From: Udeniomyces pyricola
Lineage: Eukaryota; Basidiomycota; Tremellomycetes; Cystofilobasidiales; Mrakiaceae
Assembly (NCBI GenBank): GCA_039545295.1
Contig: BCIK01000001.1
Coordinates: 1,240,001 to 1,304,000, forward strand
Direction: 5' to 3'
DNA: 64,000 nucleotides
Positions 47,857 to 56,415 of this stretch are shown here, piece after piece (position 1 is the first letter of the stretch; each line of letters begins with the position of its first letter). Made by a program: the position numbers and the translations under genes. The notes below the pieces were generated by a model. It was not told the DNA's origin. It searched no databases and saw nothing but the letters and a program-made list of their open reading frames with translations.

Positions 47857-50177
47857 CGGTTCGGTTCGGTTGGACGGTGGGTGGGTGATGAAGCTGATGG
47901 GCGCGAGACCAAGGTACCACGAGGGGTAAGAGGAGGGAGGAAAGGGCAAAGAGCAAGGAGAGAAAGAGAAAGAGAGAGAGTGTGTGTGAGAGGGGGAAGG
48001 GGAGAGGGGGGAGGGGGGAGAATGGCGAATTTGGTGCGTGGGCGTTGATGAGACTGACCGACGAGGGCCCGAGAGAGAGCCTTGGAGAGAGAGAGCCTTC
48101 GCCTGATTGAGCCAACGAACGGATGAGCTCAGAGCACGAGAGGAGCGAGAGCGGCTGATGATCGACTGATGATCGATCATCAGCGAGCGCCTTGTTCGTT
48201 TTCGGAGTCGTCCCCCTCTTCGTCGCGTCCACGCGCTATTTACCCCATATACCCCAACCCATTCCCCCTCATTTTCTCCCATCCTTTATTCCATATCATC
48301 TCTCAAGTCCGGTCATCTCCACCTGCCAGCGAACCAGCAAGCTACATATCCCTCACTTCATTCTCCCTCACACGACCCGCCGTTTTATCACAGTCAAGCT
48401 TGGCGAACCCTCTTCATCTATGTCCAGCCCATCATTTGCATGCATTCAATATGGCTCCAGCTCATTTTCTTAACTAGTTATCAGCTCCTGCAACAGCTGT
48501 ACTCCTGTTCATTTAATTGGGTCCATACGTACTCCACTTACTCAAGTACACCTTTGTTTGCCTGCCTCGTTCATTCATGAGCCGTTGACTCTTACGCCCT
48601 CCATCTTCCAAACACATCAACCCACAGTCGCAGTTGCCATCACTGGCCAGATTTCTAGCCTCTAGAGTACGAGTAGCGCAGTTAGTTGGACGTGCTCATC
48701 ACGAATGTTGTTGTCTTTCCGCTGAGTTAATATATCCCGCTCAAATGCCTCTCGGTCCTGTCTCCCGAGGGGCCGTGTCGGATCGCATAGTTACATCATC
48801 TATCATCCGGTTGTCTGTTGCGGTTGTCGAGCGCCGAGCCTTGATCAATTCATCATCGTCTCTTTGTACTCTGTTCGGCCGATGGCAGGGTTGAATATAC
48901 TGCCTCAGCGCGCGATAAGCGTGAGAAAGATCACGGCGACACATGCAATGTACGAACAACGACAGCAGGTTATATGTAATCTGATACATGCGCGCGACGT
49001 TTAATTATCGAACAAGCGACAGCTGTCGACAGTGATCAGCGCGCGCGTATGCATGCATGCATCACGGCCGGAATGACGCGTTTACCATGCGTCCCGTGGT
49101 ACGTGCGCTCAGGATGTCATGCGTCGATGAATGATGAGTATGTGCAAAGGATGGTGCTGCTAGCTACTACACAGCTAGCTGTAGGTACGGCGTTAGCAAG
49201 TCGCAGGTCGCAGGTCCCGGTCACTGCTGCTGCTAGGAGGAATATTAAGGTTCATGACTCTTCGGACGATTTCTTCAACTATCCACCGGTCGCCAAGCGA
49301 TCAGTTGAGATCGTTGAGACGCGACGGGCGACGGGGCCCGAGGCCCGAGGCCTGAGATATTCCGTGCACAGTTTAGCTTGGATAATTGCATGATGGATCA
49401 GATGAATCGTTTGACTGGGTCGAGCCGAGGCAAACTCTGTCAGCTGTCTGTCATCACGACTTTGAAGCTTGATCTCACGATATTCTCACCTGCGCGCGCG
49501 GTCGGCGTCGAGTTGCGAGGAACGTTAAATTTGAACGTTTGAATGGTGAAATGTTGTCGAACGCTGTTGATTAAATCGTCAAAAGACAAACTGACAAACG
49601 TCGAACCTTTGATTAGAAAGCCTAAGCTCAACGTGAAGCTCGCTTGATTAAGCTTGAGCTTCAGGGCTTGAAATCTCGAGGGACGTTTTGGCGCTAGAGA
49701 TCTTGAGATTTGAGATCTGAGATCTAACATGTTATATCTAATTGAGAGCTTGAGATTGCTTGAAGATGTCGGGGAGCTTGAGATTGCTTGAAGATGTCGG
49801 AGAGCTTGAGATGATCTTGAGACCTTGGTAGCTTGCATATGCATGACTGATCATGCGTTAACTCATGACAGACATCTCACAATGATCGGGTTCGACATTA
49901 TACAGCAGTACTATTTCACCTAATTGGAGTCAAGGAAGAAAGCATCGAAGAGGCACAGATGTGTTGATGAATATGTCATGGCATCACATCTCGCCATCTG
50001 ATCCAGTAAATAAGCGGCATGTACAATATATGCCCTAAAGAAACATAGTACAAGATCACGTGCAACCAGGCAAAAAAGGAAAACTACTAATATCGTCTCC
50101 TGCTTCTACCCTCTCCAAACCCATGGACCCGCAATCTCTCCCTCATCAAACCATCATTTCCAATAGCAGAAAACAAC
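47857..50177. other. Intergenic region with degenerate repeats
   Basis: About 2.3 kb. Left part (47860-48200) is purine-rich leader/promoter of the Ecl1-type gene with a gagaga and tgtgtg stretch. From about 48480 on it is AT-richer, with no gene found. Between 49640 and 49830 the sequence is built from gcttgagatt and gatttgagatc words, including a 28-bp tandem repeat listed separately. Confidence 0.55.
49746..49812. repeat. 28-bp tandem repeat, two full copies and a partial third
   Basis: The unit starts gagcttgagattgcttgaag and ends atgtcgg. Copy 1 is at 49746-49772, copy 2 at 49774-49800, and a partial copy begins at 49802. It lies in gene-poor DNA rich in related ttgagat words. Confidence 0.9.
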
Positions 50178-51108
50178 TCAGGCCCTTGTCCTCGACGGTC
50201 GAGTCAGAGAGTTCCTCTTCGGCCTGAATCCAAAGAAAGACGAGCAAGAACAAGCAACAGAGTCAGCTCAAGTTCATCGATCCATGGAACACGCCAGGAA
50301 AAGAAGTCGTTCAGGAGACTACTCACCAGACTTGGACCGAATCAATGACCCATTCAGACGATTCTCGTCTCTTGGTCTCCTCGGAGGCGCGACGGCGCGA
50401 GGTCCCTTCCTTGGGAGCGTGTCGTGAGGAGGACGCAGAGTCGATGGCGCGGTGCTCAGCTCGGCTGGGAATGCTTTGACTAGAGCTAGTGCCGGGGAGA
50501 CGCCTGGACATGGGCAGGGCAAAGTAACCGCCGATGGGGGAGTCGCTAGGTCGTCGCTCGAGGTGGGGCGAGAGTGGGCGAGGGGTATCGACGTGAGCGG
50601 CGCGAGATGGCTTAGTCGGCGGAGCAGCGGAGTCCAAGGAATGTGGTTCGTAGGGAGAGTATGAGGCCGTGGCAGAAGGAGAGATGGAGCGCGACGACGC
50701 CGATGAAGACTTGACAATGATGGGGAACGACGTCGACTTGGGAGATTGAGGCGGAGTCAGAGGTAGACTGGACGACGACGACGAGGTTGACGCGTAGGAG
50801 GGACGGGCTCGCTGGACCTTGTTCGGAAGGGTGAGTGAGAAGGGTTTGACGGTCGAGGCGTAAGGACTTGGCTTGGAGGGAGACGACAGAGGGAAAGGCT
50901 TGTATGGTCGTAGGAGGGGCGATGAGACGTCATTTGACAGCTGCGGCTCGGCGGTGGGTTTAGGTCCAAGGGAGACTGCGGACGGCTCGAAGCATGGGAA
51001 GTAGGAAGCAGGGTCCTCGGCGGTGAAGACGAGCCAAGGCGAGGTCGCCAGGCGAGGGCAGGGGAAAGGTTGGGAGAGGTGCATTGAGGAGGAAGAGGAG
51101 GTCGACAT
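50178..51108 (-). CDS. Intrinsically disordered protein, about 275 aa, motif-sharing with the gene at 35.8-36.8 kb
   Basis: Start at the ATG at 51108 (MSTSSSSSMHLSQPFPCPRL). Exon 1 is 50327-51108; a good donor (gtgagt) there and an acceptor at 50224-50226 add exon 2 (50178-50223, ending PSRTRA). Unspliced, the frame stops at 50323 with 261 aa. No known domain; Ser/Pro-rich. It has LLRPYKPFPLS (65-75), PLTPPQSP (116-123), HVDTPRPLS (172-180) and YFALPMS (195-201), in the same order as in the 353-aa protein at 35788-36849. The C terminus is basic and then ends SSEWVIDSVQVW before the splice. The function is unknown. The two genes are probably distant paralogues or users of the same set of docking motifs. 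Confidence 0.6.
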
Positions 51109-52670
51109 GTTGGAAGCGATCAGGATGATGATGTGTATAGTATGAGTGGGTTGTGAGTAGAGGTGAGTTGAGCTGTGCGTATGCAGGTGCAGGATCAGCT
51201 GGGTATGTCGCTCTTGGAGGATGGATGTTAGCAAAGAGAAGAGAACGTTGATTAAGCGATAGCTTTTATTGTACCGCAAGGTCTGCTAGTAAGGCACTTG
51301 GCCGAGTCAGCTTGTCGAGTCAGCGACGGCGGTCAGCGATGACAGAGCGGGTCGGACAACGGACGTCGCGTCGGAAGCGGTGAGCGAGATGCCTCATCCG
51401 CCTCTGTCAGCTCGGCGTCGCCGAAAGCCCAGCAAGCTCTTCTGCATTCCTCGTGCCCGAGGCGGACTTTGGCTGACTCGACCGCTCGGGCACCGCTCGG
51501 CGCGATCGATTCCGGCCGGAGACGTTGTTGCATTGGCTGCCACTCAAAAAAAGTACTATGCATGTCGCCGCATGCAGGGATCTCTGACTGGACGCATTTT
51601 CATTGGATGCATCTTGGAAGCATGTCGTATAAATTGCATAAATCGTATAAGCTTATAGATCAAGCTAGATCGACTAGGATCCCGCTTCTCGACGCGGGCT
51701 TTTAAACCTCAGTTGGTCAGGAAGCAGGAAACGGCGCGGAAGCAAGTTTGGATGAAGCAGTGAGATTGACTTGCCGAAGTCGAGAAGAGTGTGAGTCCTA
51801 CTGTCTGGCTCAACCGATGTTGCGCTTTCTGTTCATGTCGCTGCAGTCGTCGGCACAGAAGATGCAGGTGCCGTCTTGCCGCTGTGCAAGTCGTCCCGGC
51901 AGATCGCCGACATCCAAGACTTTTCCCCCCTTCGCGAAAAACCCCATCCGAAGCCCAAAGGCTTGTACCAAGAACGAAGGCTCGCAGATCCACGCCATCT
52001 TCCAGCAATACTTCAGGACTCTACTTTGCTAGTTACAGTGTCAGCTGGGATCAGACAGTATTTCTGGGTTCGGTAGTTACAATCATCAACGCCGTGACCG
52101 GCAGAATGTAGATCAGTGATCATGAATGATCAGGTGTCATGATTAATTGATGAACACTCATACACACACATACACATGTATCTCTTACGTAATGCATGTC
52201 GAGTGCTGAGGGGTCAACCGGCCCGTGCACGAATACTTCCCGCGTGCGCGTCCATCTGAATGGTTTATTTAGATCCAATTGATTTGATCCATATATGCCT
52301 ACCTGAAAATAAGGAGACATACGAAGATATACGCCAGTAATGTTTTTGTTCGTATATACGTGTTACTACATCATGCGTCATGAAGCTGTATGTGACGCAT
52401 ATCGAGTCGTGATTGCGAACCTCTTCATGTCAACCATCAACACCATCGACACATCATCATGACCATCAGTGTGGTTCTGCTCGCATCCTCCTTGCGGCCT
52501 CTTCAGAGCTCCAGATCTTCAGACCTCAGGCATGTGGCATACGACTTTGTCAGGAAACCAGGGATTGGCCTCATCATGCTTTATAAAGCCCTACAAAAAA
52601 GCCTTATAAAGCTTTATCAGACTAATGCACCTTAATGGGGAAACACATAGGCTTTATGACGCCTTATAAT
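51109..52670. other. Intergenic region left of the transposon
   Basis: About 1.56 kb. The first 200 bp are probably the promoter of the disordered-protein gene. A 62-codon minus-strand frame at 51810-51998 (MAWICEPSFLVQAFGL..., with CIFCADDC) is the longest clean candidate but has no support. Near 52580-52670, AT-rich gccttataaagc words occur in both orientations just outside the transposon end. Confidence 0.5.
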
Positions 52671-52716
52671 GCTTTATAAGGTTCGCAATGTATTATATCA
52701 CGACGGGAAATTCCAA

Positions 52717-52873
52717 GCGCACTATTTCTGCGCCGATTTGAGAAATCGGCGCACTATTTCTGCGCGCGCAGCGCAGTTTATCTGCGCCGATCTCGATCCT
52801 CACCCAAAGAATCGGCGCAGAAATACCGCGCCGATTTTGATAAGAGAATCGGCGCAGAAATACTGCGTCGATT
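52717..52873. repeat. Left subterminal repeat cluster of the transposon
   Basis: The core ctgcgccgat or its reverse complement atcggcgcag occurs at about 52729, 52792, 52811 and 52848, with diverged copies at 52745 and 52827, mostly next to aaata/tattt. The 20-mer cgcactatttctgcgccgat (52718-52737) is repeated exactly at 56364-56383 at the other end. In CACTA elements such subterminal repeats are the binding sites of an element-encoded protein. Confidence 0.9.
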
Positions 52874-52922
52874 CCTTCCACTCCAGGCTGCTAGCAAATT
52901 TTCACATTCAGGCTTGCGTCGC

Positions 52923-54458
52923 TTATGAAATACACATATATACATCAAGTATGGATGAATCCATGAAACTACAAAGCTATGAAACCCCAACAAGAAGGCA
53001 AACCCAACACGAACGCAGAAGACAAGACAAAGCCAAAATGAGGAATATACGACCAAGACAGAAACAGACAAAACAGGCTTACTTGTTCTGCTTGACCGAA
53101 GTTTGCGGTGCTCACTGATGAGAGCCGTCCACCGTCATCGTCCTCGTCCTCGCTATCGTCATCGTCCTCGCGATCACCGTTGCCCACGCCTCTGGCTAAC
53201 CCGACATCGTCGTCACCTATACTCTGCACATCCCCACTCCCCTGCCCGGCCTGATCCTCCTCTTCCTCCTCTTGAAGTAACTGAGGGTCGAGAGAGCTCT
53301 CGGGCAACGCTGCTGTCATGCCCAGTCTTGTCAGCTGTTGATTTGACCTGTCGATCGTTCGGATTAGATCCGAGAGGCAGATGAGAAAGTACGGCGAACG
53401 AGGCACAGGGTTTGACAACGATACAGTTAGTCTGCGCATGAGTAGCACAACGAACCAGAGAATGGAAGCCATGATCGACTTACTGTTCGCTCCTTGCGAT
53501 ATCAGTGATCAGGCGTCTGAGAGTCCAATCGTTCTTGTACCTCGGTCGTTTGGTGACCGGGTTTTGGAGCACATCCTCAAACCCTTCGGAGGTCAGATCT
53601 GACTTCAGCTGACCGAGGGCAGATGAGAGAAGATGGCATATAATGAGCGCCGCAATGTCGAAAGCGTGAGTGAAAGCAGAAGAAAAAAAAAAAGAGGTCG
53701 AGAGAAGACCGAGGATTTACGAGCTCGACAATCTTTGTCAGTTCCTTAGAACTGTACGTCGAAGTCCCGTTATCGTAGGGCTTGCCTGCATTTTCCTTGC
53801 GTCGCGTATGGAACGATGCAAGCCGCCGACGGGCGATGACCTGCAATTGGTGATCAGTGAGGTACAACGATGGATCGAGTAGGCTGAAAGCCACAACGGA
53901 CATACGCGAACTTGATTGTAGACAATCTTGGGCGTCGTAGGAGCAAACTTTGGCTTGCCGCCCGAAGTAGTCGGTACGACGGTGCCGACCGCATCCTCGA
54001 TGCTTCCGACCGGGTCTTTCCACAGACTCAACATCTGTCGAATGCTGGCTCTCTTCCGCCGGGCAGCTTTGGCCTTGCCATCTGGGATGGATGCCCAGGT
54101 GACGTAGCCTCTATTTTTTTCCTTCTGCTCCCGACGCTTCTCTGCTTGCTTTTTGTATTTTTTGACTGCATGGACTAATGGGAACAGATCAACAGAAGCA
54201 TGAGCCGATGGGCTGCATACATGCGTACCAGAGAAGGTGAGATGAGAGAGGATCACGCGTGCTTTGAGCGTCGGCGACAGCTTTGTCGTTCTCCAGCTCA
54301 CGAATTTTGGCCTCCGCCTCGATAAGTTTGAGCTTGTCAGCCGAGGGCAACTTCTTGGTGGGAGCCTTTTTCCTGCTGGCGGTCGTCTTCTTCCTTTGAG
54401 GGGAAGTCGGCCCCCTCGAGACGGCCTGAGATTCGTTGGAGTTCCTTCTGGGAGCCAT
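52923..54458 (-). CDS. Second gene of the transposon, about 344 aa, unknown function
   Basis: Six minus-strand exons can be joined in phase: 54257-54458, 53906-54174, 53721-53840, 53484-53608, 53083-53347, 52923-52976; the last exon is the least sure. The N-terminal part is strongly basic (RKKTTASRKKAPTKKLPSAD), then a short helix KLKLIEAEAKIRELENDKAV, a basic stretch KYKKQAEKRREQKEKNRG, a region with SLWKDPVGSIEDAVG, RRRLASFHTRRKENAGKPYD, and WTLRRLITDIARSEQ. The C-terminal part is acidic (EEEEEDQAGQG, DREDDDDSEDEDDD). I know no family for it. It lies wholly inside the element, tail to the left end. By analogy with En/Spm TnpA it might bind the subterminal repeats, but that is only an inference. 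Its splice structure is intact while the transposase is not. Confidence 0.5.
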
Positions 54459-54775
54459 GACAGAGTTGGAGAGTGTTAGGTTTGAGATTGAGAGTGTTGA
54501 GGGGTAGGAGAGTTGTAAGGGGAAAAGCTTCAGAGACGAGCGAAGGGAGATGGGAGTTGAGGGAGATGTGGCAAAAACGCCGCGATGTGGCAAAGATGCC
54601 GAGCCGATATGCGTCACGATCGATTTTAAGTCCGTCTTGTTTTTGTAGCATTATTATTTCCACTCGCACCGTTTCCTTTGCCTATTCCACTCACAGTACA
54701 TTATAATCTAGGAATATATCCCGTTCGATGAACCTCTTGCTTTCGTTCAGCCCACTATTCTCTCCCGTTTTCACC

Positions 54776-55802
54776 TTACAGATCACCTAATCCAAGATCA
54801 GGTCGACTTCCCCCCATCGTCTTGTCAAACGCGAACCACGAGCCGTCGTGACCCAGAGCTCGACCAACGACCCCCCGTACAGCTCTCAGATCGACAACAA
54901 CGAGGGAGGTGCTGTGCTGACCAAGCTTGATGTCTCGAAGGGGGTCTGTCCTTGGACTGCCGATCTTGCAGGGACGCACGACCGCGATCGCGTGCTGTTG
55001 GCCGCGCCACTCGAAGCGAAAGAACCGGAGTACTCGACCGACGCCCTCTTCTCTGACGAGATCTTCCTCCGCGCTGGGTCTGTGGGCTAATCTGTCAATG
55101 GCTTGATCGTACTGTCGACCATTGGGCGCATACGTTGCATAGTGCAGATCAAACATCAGCAACAGGGCCGAAGTCAGCGTCACGAGGATGGATGTTAAGC
55201 ATACCAAAATACGAGACATGTCCCGTTCAGCCCTCGCCTGCTCGTTCTTGTCCTCTTTGTCGAGGGTGAACTCGAGGGCGANACCGTGGGCAGCTTTCAC
55301 CCGTTCCTGAGTATCGCGCATCAAGATCGTTGAATGCGCGACAAAACTGATCTTTTCGATGTCCGAAGTCTGGATGCTGCGATCGTAGGAGATGGTTTGG
55401 AGATGGTTTCCGGGAACCGTATCGAGCCGAGTCGAGCAAGGATGGACTGAAGGCAAAGGACGTGGGATAAGTAAGGTCTATCATGTAAAGCTACTGAAGG
55501 AACGGCCAACATACCTTGCCAGTGATCCCGTGTTGCCTGATCAGGTCTTTCTTGTCCTTAGGCCTGCAATTCTCGATTTCGGTCGCGGCCTCGAGGAAAT
55601 CTTGATGGGTGCGCGGGGTGGGGAGGCTGTTTTGATCGTACGTGGTGTATTGATCGGGCTCAGAGGTTTCGGGTAGGTCATCTGGTGGATGGAGTGGACA
55701 GTAGCTTGTCCCTCCTTTCCCTTCCTTATCGAGTACACCAAGGATGTGGCAGTATCGACATGGCCGTCGTCCGTTGTGACCCGTCATTTTCATGAGCTTC
55801 GT
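54776..55802 (-). pseudogene. Remnant of a CACTA-type transposase
   Basis: Two recognisable pieces remain. The upstream piece (about 55515-55802) reads MTGHNGRRPCRYCHILGV, then YDQNSLPTPRTHQDFLEAAT and LIRQHGITGK; after an intron it continues SILARLGSIRFPETI from 55446. This is the PCRxC...LPxRTH...GIxGxSxLxxLxSIxFP block found in fungal Tnp2-like transposases. The downstream piece (54776-55091) reads VGRVLRFFRFEWRGQQHAIA, then TSLVVVDLRAVRGVVGRALG, the usual C-terminal domain. Between them the large central catalytic part (FPxSFPxDFMHL and beyond) is missing, and the frames on either side of the junction do not join. The stretch also contains one undetermined base (55282). The N-terminal part is not found either. 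I read it as an internally deleted, inactive copy. Confidence 0.68.
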
Positions 55803-56257
55803 AGGTCCAATTGAAGAGCATCAGTCAGTGAGGGGATCAAGGTGTCGCGGCGAGGAAAAGGCTGTAGTTCTTGCTCCAGGTTCCTGGACTTGCATCTCGG
55901 CGCGGTCGAGATCAGGGGGGTCATCTCGCCCCACCAAAGGCAAGGGGGTTCTGTATTTCGCTGTCCTGTACCCTTTGGCGCTCGTCAGACGGGGTGGTGG
56001 AACATAGGGATCCGGAGAAGCATCGAAGTTGGGCATGAGAAGGCGTTTGGTCGTTGCGTCGACAGGGTGGTAGTTGGAGGCAGCTGGACTTTGGAAGGCT
56101 CCGCGAGCAAGACCGAGTCTGAGATCTCTCAAGTCCAGGATTTCCCACTTTCAGATGGCTATAACTTGCCTCATACTTGACAGATCCGGTCAGAAACTTT
56201 CATAGGGTCTTTGGCATGCCTAATGAGCTGAATTTCAGGTTCTATAGAAAAGTTTAG

Positions 56258-56383
56258 AATCGGCGCATTTATTCTGCGCCGATTCTGAGCTGATCGGCGC
56301 AGAATAAACGCGCCGATCCTGAACTGGAATAACTGCGCCGATTTCCAGAAATTCTGGATTGAGCGCACTATTTCTGCGCCGAT
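56258..56383. repeat. Right subterminal repeat cluster of the transposon
   Basis: The core occurs at about 56274, 56293, 56333 and 56374, with a variant at 56259 (atcggcgcat). Two copies form a hairpin-like inverted pair at 56259-56284 (atcggcgcat ttattctgcgccgat). The outermost copy matches the left-end copy exactly over 20 nt and in the same orientation. Confidence 0.9.
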
Positions 56384-56415
56384 GCTTCCCACAGTGATAT
56401 AATGCATGATAAAGC

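Larger units (their letters stand above)
52671..56415. mobile_element. CACTA/Plavaka-like DNA transposon, about 3.7 kb, transposase broken
   Basis: The two ends are imperfect inverted repeats: left GCTTTATAAGG...ATGTATTATATCAC (52671-52701), right, read inwards, GCTTTATC ATGCATTATATCAC (56415-56394), followed on both sides by three variable bases and GGGAA. If the element proper starts at CAC (52699) and ends at GTG (56396), it is 3698 bp and begins CAC like CACTA elements, with atat on both sides as a possible target duplication; the exact edge is uncertain. Inside each end lie clusters of a short CGGCGCAG/CTGCGCCG repeat. The interior holds a broken transposase gene and a second gene, both on the minus strand, plus a 103-codon open frame (55821-56132) of unknown meaning. 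Confidence 0.75.

Noticed and set aside
51810..51998. 62-codon minus-strand frame with CIFCADDC
   Set aside because: Isolated, no splice partners, not recognised as any family; kept only as a note in the intergenic entry.
52717..56383. Repeated CGGCGCAG words considered as a CRISPR-like array
   Set aside because: Units lie in both orientations with irregular spacing and only at the two ends of a transposon in a eukaryotic genome; subterminal repeats explain them.
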